A stretch of 64,000 nucleotides of DNA from Hylemonella sp. (GTDB lineage Bacteria; Pseudomonadota; Gammaproteobacteria; Burkholderiales; Burkholderiaceae_C), in the NCBI RefSeq assembly GCF_027532185.1, contig NZ_JAPZSV010000002.1:124001-188000 (forward strand), given 5' to 3'. Positions 1-12,693 of this stretch are shown piece after piece. Numbering within the stretch: position 1 is the stretch's first letter; each line of letters starts with the position of its first letter. The notes beneath the pieces were generated by a model. The model ran no database searches and was not told the DNA's origin. It saw nothing but the letters and a program-made list of their open reading frames with translations. A program made the position numbers and the translations under genes.

Positions 1-1265
1 AGGGCCGCTACAAGGACCTGGCCTACGTCAAGAACATCACGGCGCACTACCGCAAGCTCTTCGACGAGCTGCTGGAGCAGCGCCCTGAGCTGGCCCGCGC
101 GTCGAGTGGCAAGACCACCTTCAGCTTCACGCCCGACCCGGACCAGAACTTCAATCGCGAGTTCACCGACTACTTTGTGCAGGGCCGCAAGGAGGACATC
201 GGTGCCTTCGACACGCCCAAAAACCCGGGCCGCCACCTGGGCTACGTCACCAAGGTCGGCCCCGATTTCGTCGAGCTCACGGTCAGCGAGCCCGGCACCG
301 TGCTGCACAACGGCGACGGCCTGTGCTACTACGACCTGCAGAAGGAACTCGTGGGCCTGGCGATCAACCGTGCCGAGCCGGCCGGCGCCATGTCGGTCGA
401 CAGCTGGCGCGTGTATCCGAAGGACCCGATCAGCAGCCTCAAGGACCTGCGCAAGGGCACCGAGCTCAACCGCAATCGCGATATGAACTGGGTGCGCATG
501 CTGGAGAAGAAATCCAGCGAGCGTCGCATCGGTGTCTGGGCCAGCCTTCAAGAAACGCCGAACGGCTTTGCCTTGCAGCTGACCGACGAGGACGGCCACA
601 CAGGCGGCGCTTCCGTGGTGGCAGCCAAGGAAGCGGCCAGGAACCCGGCCCAGGCCGAGACCACCTTGCGTGAGCAGCTGGGTCGCTTCGGCACGACCAT
701 TTTCGAGCCCATCGACATCACGCTGGCCCTGGCCAAGCCCTGGTTCATCCCCGCCTCGACGCTCAACCAGCTGCGTCGCGATGCCGTGGCCGCGCTGGAA
801 GCCTCACGCGCCGCCGCCTATGTGCGCCCGCCGCGTGCGCAGCCGGTGGAGCCGCCCGTGGCCTACCCCGAAGACACGCTGAGCTACCTGGCCAACGTCT
901 ACAACGAAAAGGCGCGCGACTTCTATGCGAAACACGGCGTCAAGGTGATTGCCGCGGCCTACGAGAGCCATGAGGAAGAAGGCGAAGTCAGCCTCATGAT
1001 CACCAAGCACTGCGTGCGCTTCTCGCTGAGCCTGTGCCCCAAGCAGGCCAAGGGCGTGACGGGCGTGCAGGGCACGGTGCGCGCCGAGCCGCTGACCCTG
1101 ATCAACGGCAAGGAAAAGCTCACGCTGCGTTTCGACTGCAAGCCCTGCGAGATGCACGTGGTGGGCAAGATCAAGAAATCGGTGCTGAACCAGGCCGCGC
1201 GCGAGGCGCAGGAAATGCCGCTGAAGTTCTACCGCACCCGGCCCGAGCCGATCACGCTGGACTGA
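1..1265 (+). CDS. rlhA: U32 family peptidase-like protein, RlhA type (5' truncated by window edge)
   Basis: This is the C-terminal 420 codons of a U32-family protein; the reading frame is open from base 3 and the start lies outside the window. RlhA (YdcP) makes 5-hydroxycytidine at position 2501 of 23S rRNA in E. coli. The visible start (GRYKDLAYVKNITAHYRKLF) and the later LNRNRDMNW stretch near visible residue 155, which opens the DUF3656 region, fit RlhA better than the shorter TrhP/YegQ group. The family is about 650 residues, so roughly the first third, including the U32 catalytic-like region, is missing here. It converges on the next gene with only a 6-bp gap. Confidence 0.8.
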   Translation, partial: GRYKDLAYVKNITAHYRKLFDELLEQRPELARASSGKTTFSFTPDPDQNFNREFTDYFVQGRKEDIGAFDTPKNPGRHLGYVTKVGPDFVELTVSEPGTVLHNGDGLCYYDLQKELVGLAINRAEPAGAMSVDSWRVYPKDPISSLKDLRKGTELNRNRDMNWVRMLEKKSSERRIGVWASLQETPNGFALQLTDEDGHTGGASVVAAKEAARNPAQAETTLREQLGRFGTTIFEPIDITLALAKPWFIPASTLNQLRRDAVAALEASRAAAYVRPPRAQPVEPPVAYPEDTLSYLANVYNEKARDFYAKHGVKVIAAAYESHEEEGEVSLMITKHCVRFSLSLCPKQAKGVTGVQGTVRAEPLTLINGKEKLTLRFDCKPCEMHVVGKIKKSVLNQAAREAQEMPLKFYRTRPEPITLD

Positions 1266-1271
1266 AGCCCC

Positions 1272-1865
1272 CTAGCGGCGGCGTTGGCGCTCGTCGCCGC
1301 GCGGGCCATCGAGCGGCGCCATGTCCGTGAGGTACTCCAGCGCGCCCACATGCAGAACGGGCAGTTCGCTGCCCTCGCGGATGGCTTCCATCAGCGCCTG
1401 TTTTTCCTCGTCCGACACCAGCTCCCAGGGGCGCAGGCCCTCCTGCGCCAGCGTTGGGCTGCTACCGGCACGCTGGCTGACGCGCCGCTCGAAAGCCGCC
1501 TGCTCCCGGGCACTGGCCCGCCAGTAGATGCCTTCAAAGCTCAGGCCGTAACGCTCGTAGGCGTTGCGCCGCAGGCGTGCCTCGACCTCGCTTTCGGTGC
1601 AGGCCTGGCCACGCTGGCTGGGCGCAAAGCCCGGCGCTACGTCGAGCATCACGATGTAGCGGTGGTGCCGGGGATCGAGCGGCATGAGCCGCAGGCTGTA
1701 TTGCGTCGCGGGCACCGCCAGCTCCTGCAGGCTTTCGTGCACCACCTGCTCGGCCAGCTCGCGACGGAAAGCCATGCGCTCTTCGAGGCTCATGCGTCGT
1801 GTGCCCTTGGCTGACAGCATGACGGTTTCGGGGGCAGCAGCGCTCTTGCGGAATAGAGAGAACAT
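1272..1865 (-). CDS. Conserved hypothetical protein, 197 aa
   Basis: I do not recognise this family. The protein has no signal peptide and no membrane segment; it is charged and mostly helical in appearance, with an Arg-rich tail (DERQRRR). The ATG giving MFSLFRKS was chosen because the upstream in-frame extension begins in poor coding sequence; neither start has a convincing Shine-Dalgarno sequence, so the N-terminus is uncertain. It is convergent with rlhA and is separated from the next minus-strand gene by that gene's terminator, so it is probably transcribed on its own. It is a real coding region judging by codon usage, but no function is assigned. Confidence 0.6.
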   Translation of the reverse strand: MFSLFRKSAAAPETVMLSAKGTRRMSLEERMAFRRELAEQVVHESLQELAVPATQYSLRLMPLDPRHHRYIVMLDVAPGFAPSQRGQACTESEVEARLRRNAYERYGLSFEGIYWRASAREQAAFERRVSQRAGSSPTLAQEGLRPWELVSDEEKQALMEAIREGSELPVLHVGALEYLTDMAPLDGPRGDERQRRR

Positions 1866-1946
1866 GACGACTGATTCTGCAGGGACCTGTGTCGGCCGTC
1901 CGTGCATTTGGTATGGATTTGTAAAACCACGTCGCGGATACCGCGG

Positions 1947-1974
1947 CCAAAAGAAAAGCCGCCCGCAGGCGGCT
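1947..1974 (-). terminator. Rho-independent terminator of the DUF1161 gene
   Basis: Read on the minus strand, a 6-bp GCCGCC/GGCGGC stem with a TGCG loop is followed directly by TTTTCTTTT. It lies 20 bp after the stop of the small secreted-protein gene. Confidence 0.8.
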
Positions 1975-1994
1975 GGTGCTTGTGAAGACGGTGC

Positions 1995-2219
1995 TCAGTT
2001 GCGCACGTAGACGATCTTCTTGCTACCGCCTTCGCAGCTGCCCACCACCTTGCGGTCACCGACCTGCTCGGTGGGCACGATCTCCAGCGTGTAGTTGGTC
2101 ACGCCGTTGGCATCGATCTTGGCCGCGATCTCGGCCTTGAGTTCCTCGCAGGGCTTGACCTGGGCCCAGACGCCGGGCAGGGCCAGAGCCAGGGCGACGA
2201 AAAGCGACAGACGTTTCAT
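1995..2219 (-). CDS. DUF1161 family small secreted protein
   Basis: This 74-residue protein has a clear Sec signal peptide (MKRLSLFVALALALPGVWAQ) followed by a short mature domain with two cysteines (KPCEEL and VGSCEGG) and the ending KKIVYVRN, which is the pattern of the DUF1161 family. Its function is unknown; a periplasmic location with an internal disulfide is likely. The start is set by AAGGAGCATCC just before the ATG. It has its own terminator downstream and appears monocistronic. Confidence 0.75.
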   Translation of the reverse strand: MKRLSLFVALALALPGVWAQVKPCEELKAEIAAKIDANGVTNYTLEIVPTEQVGDRKVVGSCEGGSKKIVYVRN

Positions 2220-2335
2220 GGATGCTCCTTGCTTGTGGGATGAATCAGAGGTGGACAGCAGAACCGTAGGCACTATATACCGAAGCCCCGTACGGCCATT
2301 CGGCCACGCCGATTTGTTGCAATTGCATACAGAAA

Positions 2336-3118
2336 TCAGAGCAGCGAGCGTACTTCCCGCGCGGCCTCCCAGAGCAAGGGCAGCAGATCGCGCTGCATGG
2401 CGGCCCCCGACAGACGCGAGGTCGCGGCCACCGCATTGAGTGCCGCCACGGTGCGGCCCTGGACGTTGCGCAGCGGCACGGCCAGGGCATGGACGCCGAG
2501 CTCGTGCTCTTCGGTGCTCAGGCAGAAGTCCTCACGCCGCACCTGTTCGATCAGGGCACGAAAGGCGCGCGGCTCGGTCACGGTGTGCATGGTCAGGCGC
2601 GTCAGCAGCCGGCCCTTGAGCCAGGCGTTGAAATCGGTCTTGGGCAGCGCCGCCAGCAGCACCCGGCCGGTGGAGGTGGCATGGGCCGGCAGGCGCGCGC
2701 CCAGATGCAGGCCATAGGCCAGCACCTGCGGCAGACCCTCGGCGCCGGTACGTCGCACGTCGCTGCTGCGCGCCACGATCACCACCTCATCACCGTTGAG
2801 CACCACGGCCGAGAACGATTCACCAGTCTGCGTGGCCAGGCGTTCCAGCATGGGCTGCAGGGCCCGGGGCAGGCGCGAGGTGGCCAGGTAGCTGCCGGAG
2901 AAGCGCAGCACCTTGCTCGACAGCCAGAAATGGCTGCCGTCGGTCTCCAGATAGCCCAGATGGGCCAGGGTGAGCAGATGCCGGCGTGCTGCGGCGCGCG
3001 TGATGCCGGCACGCTGCGCAGCCAGCGTGGCATTGAGCCGCTGGCGCTCGGTGTCGAAACTCTCCAGCACGGCCATGCCCTTGGCCATGCCCTCGATCAG
3101 GTCGGATCTGGCGATCAT
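2336..3118 (-). CDS. pobR: IclR family regulator, PobR-like
   Basis: This 260-residue protein has the IclR layout: an N-terminal winged helix-turn-helix (about residues 10-75, with ITRAAARRHLLTL as the recognition region) and a C-terminal effector-binding domain. It is transcribed divergently from pobA, and IclR-type PobR/PcaU proteins are known activators of 4-hydroxybenzoate and protocatechuate genes. PobR is therefore the best inference, with 4-hydroxybenzoate the likely effector. The ATG giving MIARSDL was chosen; its start codon sits on a third near-copy of the operator motif, which suggests autoregulation. The gene symbol rests on context rather than on diagnostic residues. Confidence 0.75.
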   Translation of the reverse strand: MIARSDLIEGMAKGMAVLESFDTERQRLNATLAAQRAGITRAAARRHLLTLAHLGYLETDGSHFWLSSKVLRFSGSYLATSRLPRALQPMLERLATQTGESFSAVVLNGDEVVIVARSSDVRRTGAEGLPQVLAYGLHLGARLPAHATSTGRVLLAALPKTDFNAWLKGRLLTRLTMHTVTEPRAFRALIEQVRREDFCLSTEEHELGVHALAVPLRNVQGRTVAALNAVAATSRLSGAAMQRDLLPLLWEAAREVRSLL

Positions 3119-3136
3119 CGGTGCCCCATCATTTGC

Positions 3137-3167
3137 GCGATGATCGCGCAACTATGGCGATCATCGC
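3137..3167. promoter_or_regulatory. Double palindromic operator between pobR and pobA
   Basis: Two 11-bp palindromes, GCGATGATCGC (3137-3147) and GCGATCATCGC (3157-3167), each GCGAT-N-ATCGC, are spaced 20 bp centre to centre, which is two helical turns. They are also perfect inverted repeats of one another. A third near-copy (GCGATCATCGG, 3111-3121) overlaps the pobR start codon. They lie 75 bp upstream of the pobA ATG, fitting an IclR-type activator binding as a dimer of dimers. Confidence 0.7.
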
Positions 3168-3175
3168 ACATTTGA

Positions 3176-4438
<1,263 letters not shown>

Positions 4439-4469
4439 GTACAGCGCGGGCTTGGCTACACTGGGCCGG

Positions 4470-5336
4470 ATGATGGCCCGCAACCCCAAGCCCCTGCGCG
4501 GCGAGCGCATTCTCAGCCTCGCCCTCAACCTGCCCGGCCCGGCGGCGCTGATGCGCCTGCACATCCTTGGCGCCCGCTGCGCCAAGCTCGAGCCTCCTGC
4601 CGGGGACCCCATGCAGGCCTATCGTCCCGAGGCCTATGCCGCGCTGCATCAAAGCATCCGGGTGCTGCAGGCCGACCTCAAGAGCGATGCGGGCCGCAGG
4701 ACCCTGCACCGTGAGCTGGCCCGCAGCGATGTGCTGCTGACGTCCTTTCGTCCCTCGGCGCTCAAGCGCCTCGGTCTGGACTGGACCACGCTGCATCAGC
4801 TGTTCCCTGCCCTGTGCCTGGTGGCCATCGTCGGCGCGCCGGGCAAGGCGGCGGAAATTCCCGGACACGACCTGACCTATATGGCCGAGCAAGGTCTGGT
4901 GCAGGGCTTGAACCTGCCGCCCACGCTTTACGCCGACATGGGCGGTGCCCTGCTGGCCGTCGAGGCGGTGCTGCAGGCGCTGATGGCGCGCGCGCAAAAA
5001 GGAACGGGGGTGCGGCAGGAGGTGGCGCTGTCAGACGCCGCCGCCTGGCTGGGCCTGCCGCGCCATTGGGGCCTGGTCTCCCCCACGAGCGCCGTGGGCG
5101 GCGGCCATGCGGGTTACCGGGTCTACGCCTGCAAGGACGGGCGCGTGGCCGTGGCCGCGCTGGAGCCGCATTTCGCGCAGGCCCTGTGTGGTGCGGCCGG
5201 TCTCAAGCCCGCAGCGATGATGGCGCCCGCCGTGCACCGGGCGCTGGAGGCCTGGTTCGCGCAGCAGACGCGGCGCACGCTGGATGCCCTGGCGCAGCGG
5301 CTGGATCTGCCGCTGCACACCTTGCCCAAAAACTGA
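4470..5336 (+). CDS. Short class III (CaiB/BaiF) CoA-transferase family protein
   Basis: This is a 288-residue member of the family III CoA-transferases. Recognisable parts are the N-terminal LALNLPGPAALMRLHILGA region and YADMGGALLAVEAVL, whose Asp aligns with the catalytic Asp of the family, followed by GTGVRQEVALSDAA. Typical members are about 400 residues, so the C-terminal domain is shortened. The Gly-rich substrate loop and much of the dimer-interlocking tail are absent. Substrate is unknown. It starts 31 bp after pobA and may be cotranscribed, but proximity alone does not prove a role in aromatic catabolism. The ATG at 4470 is followed by a second ATG. Confidence 0.65.
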   Translation: MMARNPKPLRGERILSLALNLPGPAALMRLHILGARCAKLEPPAGDPMQAYRPEAYAALHQSIRVLQADLKSDAGRRTLHRELARSDVLLTSFRPSALKRLGLDWTTLHQLFPALCLVAIVGAPGKAAEIPGHDLTYMAEQGLVQGLNLPPTLYADMGGALLAVEAVLQALMARAQKGTGVRQEVALSDAAAWLGLPRHWGLVSPTSAVGGGHAGYRVYACKDGRVAVAALEPHFAQALCGAAGLKPAAMMAPAVHRALEAWFAQQTRRTLDALAQRLDLPLHTLPKN

Positions 5337-5340
5337 GCGT

Positions 5341-7668
<2,328 letters not shown>

Positions 7669-7819
7669 GGGGAGGGCCGTGAGGCTCTGCAGGCAACCCG
7701 CTAGTGTACGTTTTTGGCAATACCAACGGGTCCCCCGGGGACTCCCTCGCTTGGCAGGGCCTCGGCCTGGGCGCAGAATGGATGCGTCTTTCATCTCATC
7801 CCTGCCCCCGTCTCGCGCC

Positions 7820-8563
7820 ATGCCCACCTACGACACCCTCGCCGCCTTCTGGACCGCCCCCATGCTCAAGACCAATATCCTGGTCTTCTTCAATCTGCTG
7901 GGGGCCTTGCTGCTGGGGCTGCTGGTGGGCTACGAGCGCGCCTACCATGGACGCGCCGCGGGCATGCGTACCTACGGTCTGGTCTGCATGGCCTCGGCCG
8001 CGCTCACCGTCATCGGCGGCTTCTCCTCGGCCTGGTTCGGCGGCAACTTCCTGCTGGGCACGGCCACCGACACCAGCCGCGTGATCCAGGGCATCGTCAC
8101 CGGCATCGGCTTTCTCTGCGCGGGCGTGATCATGCGCGAGGGCTTCAACATCAGCGGCCTGACCACGGCCGCCTCGCTGTGGTCCGCCTCGGTCATCGGT
8201 ATCCTGGTCGGCGTGGGTTTCTATGCCGCGGCCATCGCCCTGGCCGGACTCTCGGCCCTGTCCATGATGTGGATCTCGCGGCTTGAGGCCTGGCTGCCCT
8301 CGCGCCAGGCCGTGGCCGTGCGTCTGTGCTTCAAGCCAGGCTTCGTGCCCAGCGAGCAGGCCATGCGCCAGATGGCGGCCAACCGTGGCTACGACATCGC
8401 CTCCGGCACCATTGCCATCGACTGCAAGGAGGGTGCCGAGCAGTGGTCCTTCGTCGCTGTGGCGCGCAACCGGCAGAAGATGGTGCCCATCTCCGAACTC
8501 TCGCAGCAGATCGGCCGCTTTGAGGGCGTGACCAGCTACCAGCTCAACTACGCGCGCAACTGA
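7820..8563 (+). CDS. MgtC/SapB family inner-membrane protein
   Basis: The N-terminal membrane domain has about four or five helices and the MgtC signatures [25 protein letters not shown] and [19 protein letters not shown]...[15 protein letters not shown]. It is followed by a small soluble C-terminal domain (from about residue 155). MgtC proteins modulate Mg2+ stress responses, in some species by acting on the F1Fo ATPase; they are not proven Mg2+ transporters. The ATG at 7820 gives a normal family length of 247; an ATG at 7778 would add 14 residues. It is divergent from ygiQ. Confidence 0.88.
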   Translation: MPTYDTLAAFWTAPMLKTNILVFFNLLGALLLGLLVGYERAYHGRAAGMRTYGLVCMASAALTVIGGFSSAWFGGNFLLGTATDTSRVIQGIVTGIGFLCAGVIMREGFNISGLTTAASLWSASVIGILVGVGFYAAAIALAGLSALSMMWISRLEAWLPSRQAVAVRLCFKPGFVPSEQAMRQMAANRGYDIASGTIAIDCKEGAEQWSFVAVARNRQKMVPISELSQQIGRFEGVTSYQLNYARN

Positions 8564-8606
8564 GTCCCGCCACAGACCCGCACGGGCGGCGCCATAATCG
8601 CCAGCC

Positions 8607-9185
8607 ATGCACTCCGATCCCGCACTGGCCCCGCGCGTCCAGCCCAAGTCCCCGGGCGACCTTTTTCTCTCCTTCACCGTCCTGGCCCTGCAGGGTTTCG
8701 GCGGCGTGCTGGCCGTGGCCCAGCGTGAACTGGTCGAGCGCAAGCGCTGGATGACCAACGAGGAGTTCGTCGAGGAGTGGTCGGTGGCGCAGATCATGCC
8801 CGGCCCCAACATCATCAACCTCTCCATCATGATCGGCAGCCGTTACTTCGGCCTGCGCGGCGCCGTGGCCGCGGTGCTGGGCATGCTCACGGCGCCCATG
8901 CTGGTCGTGCTGCTGATCGCCCTGCTCTACGCACGTTTTGCCGACCACGCGGGTGTGGCCGGCGCCCTGCGCGGCATGGGCGCGGTGGCCGCCGGGCTCA
9001 TCATCGCCGTCGGCCTCAAACTCTTCCCGGCGCTGCGCAACAATGCCTTGGGCCTGGGCACCTGCATCTTCTTCGGCCTGCTGTGCTTCGTGGCCATTGC
9101 CCTGCTGCGCTGGCCCCTGGCCTATGTGCTGCTGGGCCTGGGCTCGCTGGCCTGCGTGGTCGCCTACCGCAAGCTCCAGCCATGA
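8607..9185 (+). CDS. Chromate transporter, ChrA N-terminal-half subunit
   Basis: This 192-residue protein is a short-chain CHR family member: one CHR domain with PGPNIINLSIMIG and about six hydrophobic segments. Paired short-chain ChrA proteins work as a heterodimer equivalent to the fused long-chain ChrA, usually effluxing chromate in exchange for protons. The downstream gene is the partner and begins within the stop codon of this one (ATGA overlap), so the two are translationally coupled. Actual chromate specificity is inferred from the family only. Confidence 0.88.
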   Translation: MHSDPALAPRVQPKSPGDLFLSFTVLALQGFGGVLAVAQRELVERKRWMTNEEFVEEWSVAQIMPGPNIINLSIMIGSRYFGLRGAVAAVLGMLTAPMLVVLLIALLYARFADHAGVAGALRGMGAVAAGLIIAVGLKLFPALRNNALGLGTCIFFGLLCFVAIALLRWPLAYVLLGLGSLACVVAYRKLQP

Positions 9186-9760
9186 ACCCCGTCCTCGACT
9201 TCGGCTGGCCCCAGTGGCTGCAGCTCTTCACGCACTTCGCCTCGCTCTCGCTGCTGGCCGTGGGCGGTGCCATCACCACGGCGCCCGACATGCACCGCTA
9301 CCTTGTGGACCGGCAGGCCTGGCTCAGTGACCCCCAGTTCAACGCGTCGATTGCCATCGCCCAGGCGGCGCCCGGTCCCAACATCCTCTTCGTGGCGCTC
9401 ATGGGCTGGAACGTGGGCCTCAACGCCGGCGGTCTGGGGCTGGCCCTGCTGGGTGTGGCGGTCTCGATGCTGGGCGTGATGCTGCCCAGCTCCACACTGG
9501 CCTACTTTGCGGCGCGCTGGGGCCATGAGAACCGCGATCTGCGCAGCGTGCGTGCCTTCAAACAGGGCATGGCCCCGGTCGTGATTGCCCTCTTGATCGC
9601 CACCGGCTGGATCCTGGCCAGCGCCCACGGCGACCCGGCGCGGGACTGGCCGCTGTGGCTGCTGACCGTGGTCACGGCCGCGATTGTCTGGCGCACCCGT
9701 CTGCACCTGTTGTGGCTTTTGGGTACGGGCGCGGCGCTGGGCTGGTTCGGGCTGGTCTGA
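9182..9760 (+). CDS. Chromate transporter, ChrA C-terminal-half subunit
   Basis: This second CHR-domain half is also 192 residues, with the repeated motif AAPGPNILFVALMGWNVG and about six membrane segments. Its ATG overlaps the stop of the first half by 4 bp, so equal translation of the two halves is expected. The CHR domain half-repeats PGPN in both subunits show the internal duplication seen in fused ChrA. The downstream Rossmann-fold gene follows after only 11 bp and may share the transcript. Confidence 0.88.
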   Translation: MNPVLDFGWPQWLQLFTHFASLSLLAVGGAITTAPDMHRYLVDRQAWLSDPQFNASIAIAQAAPGPNILFVALMGWNVGLNAGGLGLALLGVAVSMLGVMLPSSTLAYFAARWGHENRDLRSVRAFKQGMAPVVIALLIATGWILASAHGDPARDWPLWLLTVVTAAIVWRTRLHLLWLLGTGAALGWFGLV

Positions 9761-9771
9761 GCGACGCCCTC

Positions 9772-10602
9772 ATGTCCTCGCCCCAGCCTACGCTCAACCT
9801 CGTCGGTGCCGGTCGGGTCGGCAAGACGCTGGGACGGCTCTGGCAGCAGGCCGGTGTGCTGCAGCTCCAGGATGTGCTGACCACGTCCACTGCCAGCGCG
9901 CAGGCGGCGGTGGACTTCATCGGCGCGGGGCGCGCCGTCTCCACCGTGGCGCAGATGCGGCCCGCCGATCTCTGGCTGCTCGCCGTGCCGGACCGACACA
10001 TCGCCGCCTGTGCACAGCTGCTTGCCACGTGCAATCAGCCGCCTACCTTGGCCTTCCATGCCAGCGGTGCGTTGGCCGCGGCCGAACTCGCACCGCTGCA
10101 GGCCGATGGCTGGCGCTGTGCCAGCGCGCATGGCATCCTGAGCTTTGCGGATCCCGCCCGGGCCCTGCAGCAGTTCCCGGGGACCGTCTGCGCGCTCGAA
10201 GGCGATGCCGAGGCCACGGCCCGGCTGCAGCCCCTGTTCACGGCCATCGGTGCGCAGTGCTTCGCGCTGGCGTCCGAACACAAGCTGATCTATCACGCGG
10301 CGGCCGTCTGGGCCACCAACTTCCTGCCCGTGCTGCAGGCCCAGGCCGAGGCCCTGTGGCAGCACAGCGGCCTGCCGGCCGAGCTATTGCCGGGTCTGCG
10401 CGAGCGTCTCCTGCGCAACGCCTTGGATAACCTGCTGGCCCTGGGCCCGGCCGGCGCGCTCACCGGGCCGGCCGCGCGTGGCGATACCGCCTTGGTCCAA
10501 CGCCAGGGCCTGGCCGTGGCTGCACTTGATGCCCAGGCCGGCGCCGCGTACGCCGCGCTCAGTGCGCTGGCACACCGTCTGGCCCGCGACGGCCGGCTAT
10601 AA
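9772..10602 (+). CDS. Rossmann-like/DUF2520 family oxidoreductase-like protein
   Basis: This 276-residue protein has an N-terminal NAD(P)-binding Rossmann fold with GAGRVGKTLGRLW (residues 11-23) and LLAVPDRHI, followed by the C-terminal DUF2520 domain, which includes AHGILSFADP and the helix containing KLIYHAAAVWATNF. The arrangement resembles ketopantoate reductase or pyrroline-carboxylate reductase enzymes, but no substrate is known for this family. It sits 11 bp downstream of the split chromate transporter, probably on the same transcript, with no evident functional link. Confidence 0.8.
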   Translation: MSSPQPTLNLVGAGRVGKTLGRLWQQAGVLQLQDVLTTSTASAQAAVDFIGAGRAVSTVAQMRPADLWLLAVPDRHIAACAQLLATCNQPPTLAFHASGALAAAELAPLQADGWRCASAHGILSFADPARALQQFPGTVCALEGDAEATARLQPLFTAIGAQCFALASEHKLIYHAAAVWATNFLPVLQAQAEALWQHSGLPAELLPGLRERLLRNALDNLLALGPAGALTGPAARGDTALVQRQGLAVAALDAQAGAAYAALSALAHRLARDGRL

Positions 10603-10696
10603 AACCGGGGACCGGGGTGAGGGCAGAAAACCTTTTGTCACCTCATCGTCGAAGCTGCTGCGTTATCCTCAACGCCGTCTTCCTCGTGTGCCCGCC

Positions 10697-12676
10697 ATGA
10701 AAAAAGTCCTCAAGTACCTGCTGATCGCCCTCGGTATCTTCGTCGCCCTGGTGGTGGCCGTCGTGGCCTATGTTGCCGCCACCTTCAACCCCAACGACTA
10801 CAAGCCCCAGCTCATCCAGCTCGTGCAGGACAAGACCGGCCGCACCCTGGCCATTCCCGGTGAGATCAGCCTGACCTTCTTCCCGCGCATCGGCGCCGAG
10901 CTCGGCCAGATCTCCCTGTCCGAGCCGCGCAGCACACAGATCTTCGCCGCTGCGCAGCAGCTGCGCGTCTCGGTCGCGCTGCTGCCGCTCTTGAAGAAGG
11001 AAGTGCGCGTGGACCGCGTGCTCATCGACGGCCTGGACGTGAAGCTCGCGCGGGACGCGCGCGGCCGTTTCAACTTCGACGACCTGCTCAAGAGCGCACC
11101 TGAGGCGGCGACCGCAGACAAGCCCGCAGAGACCGGCACCCAGGCCCTGCCCCGCCTCGACATTGATGGCATCACCCTGAGCCGCGCACGTGTTGAGTAC
11201 CGTGACGCCGCCAGTGGCCAGCAGCTGCAGATCGCCCCGCTCGAATTCAACACCGGCCCGATTCGCGACGGTCAGCGCGCCCAGCTTGCGCTCGACGCCA
11301 CGCTCAGCGGCCAACAGCCCGAGCTCGCGCTCAAGCTCGGCCTGCGCACGGCCTACACCCCCGCACTGGCCCAGCAGCAGATCAAGCTCGATGCGGTCGA
11401 CTTCACGCTCAACGGCGCCGCCGCCGGTCTCAAGGATCTGCAACTCAAGCTGGGCCTGGCCCAGGCTGAAGCCTCGGCCAGCAAGATCGACGCCCAGGGC
11501 CTGACCCTGGAACTCAGCGCCCCCAACCCGGCCGGCGGCAGTCTGGCCCTCAAGGCCCAGGGGCAGGCCAGCGTGGACCTGGCGCGTGAGGCCGTGCAAC
11601 TGGCCCTGGACGGCACCTTGGACAGCACCACGCTGGCGCTCAAGGCCGGGGTGCAGAAGTTCGCCCGCCCCGCGATCAGTTTCGACCTCGCCCTGGGCGA
11701 TCTCGACGCCGACCGCTACCTGCCCAAGAACCAGCCGGCGACCGCCGCCGGCACCCCCGCCAACACCCCGGTGCCATCCGGCCCCGAGCCCCAGATCGAC
11801 CTCTCGCCCCTGAACGGGCTGGATCTGCGGGGCACGCTCAAGGTGGCCGCCCTCAAGGTCATGAACGTCAAGACCACGGGCCTGCGCCTGCAGCTCAAGG
11901 CCCAGAACGGCCGCGCCGAGCTCAACCCCGTCACGGCATCGCTGTACCAGGGCGGCGTCAACGGCAGCCTCACGGCCGATGCCGCGGGCGCCCAGCGCCT
12001 GGCCGCCAAGCTGGACCTGCGTGGCATCCAGATCGGCCCGCTGATGAAGGATGCGCTCGACCAACAGCCGCTGGAAGGCCGCGGTAACGTGGCCCTCGAT
12101 GTCAGCACCGGCGGCAACACGGTCACCCAGTTCAAGCGCAAGCTCAACGGCACGGTCGGCGTGCAGCTCACCGACGGCGCGCTCAACGGCGTCGACATCG
12201 CCGGCATGCTGCGCAATGCCAAGGCCAAGCTCGGCGGCGGCAGCGAGGAAGGCCAGGCCTCCGGCCAGCAGAAGACCGACTTCACCGAATTCGGCGCCAG
12301 CCTCAAGATCACCGACGGCGTGGCCCGCAACGACGACCTCTCGGCCAAGACCCCGCTGCTGCGCCTGGGCGGCGCGGGCACCATCTTCATCCCTGAAGAC
12401 CGGCTGGACTACACCGTCAAGGCCACCGTGGTTCCCACCCTGCAGGGCCAGGGCGGCCCCGAGCTGGACCAGCTGCGCGGCCTGACCATCCCCGTGCGCC
12501 TCACGGGGCCCTACAGCGACCTGAAGTGGAAGATCGACTTCGGCGGCATCGCCGGCCAGCGCAAGGCTGTGCTCAAGGAAGAGACGAAACAGAAGCTTGA
12601 CGCCAAGAAGGAAGCCGCCAAGGAACAGCTCAAGGACAAGGCCAGCGACAAGCTCAAGGACCTGCTGAAACGCTGA
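10697..12676 (+). CDS. AsmA family protein
   Basis: This 659-residue protein has a single N-terminal membrane anchor (LLIALGIFVALVVAVVAYVA) preceded by MKKVLKY, then a long periplasmic beta-rich AsmA/VPS13-like domain with PNDYKPQLIQLVQDKTGRT near the start. The conserved C-terminal AsmA_2 region includes FKRKLNGTVGVQLTDGALNG and NGVDIAGMLR. The end is a Lys-rich helical tail (KEAAKEQLKDKASDKLK). AsmA-like proteins are implicated in outer-membrane biogenesis and phospholipid transport between the membranes. It has a strong terminator downstream and no operon partner. Confidence 0.9.
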   Translation: MKKVLKYLLIALGIFVALVVAVVAYVAATFNPNDYKPQLIQLVQDKTGRTLAIPGEISLTFFPRIGAELGQISLSEPRSTQIFAAAQQLRVSVALLPLLKKEVRVDRVLIDGLDVKLARDARGRFNFDDLLKSAPEAATADKPAETGTQALPRLDIDGITLSRARVEYRDAASGQQLQIAPLEFNTGPIRDGQRAQLALDATLSGQQPELALKLGLRTAYTPALAQQQIKLDAVDFTLNGAAAGLKDLQLKLGLAQAEASASKIDAQGLTLELSAPNPAGGSLALKAQGQASVDLAREAVQLALDGTLDSTTLALKAGVQKFARPAISFDLALGDLDADRYLPKNQPATAAGTPANTPVPSGPEPQIDLSPLNGLDLRGTLKVAALKVMNVKTTGLRLQLKAQNGRAELNPVTASLYQGGVNGSLTADAAGAQRLAAKLDLRGIQIGPLMKDALDQQPLEGRGNVALDVSTGGNTVTQFKRKLNGTVGVQLTDGALNGVDIAGMLRNAKAKLGGGSEEGQASGQQKTDFTEFGASLKITDGVARNDDLSAKTPLLRLGGAGTIFIPEDRLDYTVKATVVPTLQGQGGPELDQLRGLTIPVRLTGPYSDLKWKIDFGGIAGQRKAVLKEETKQKLDAKKEAAKEQLKDKASDKLKDLLKR

Positions 12677-12693
12677 TCTTGATCGCCCTTCAT

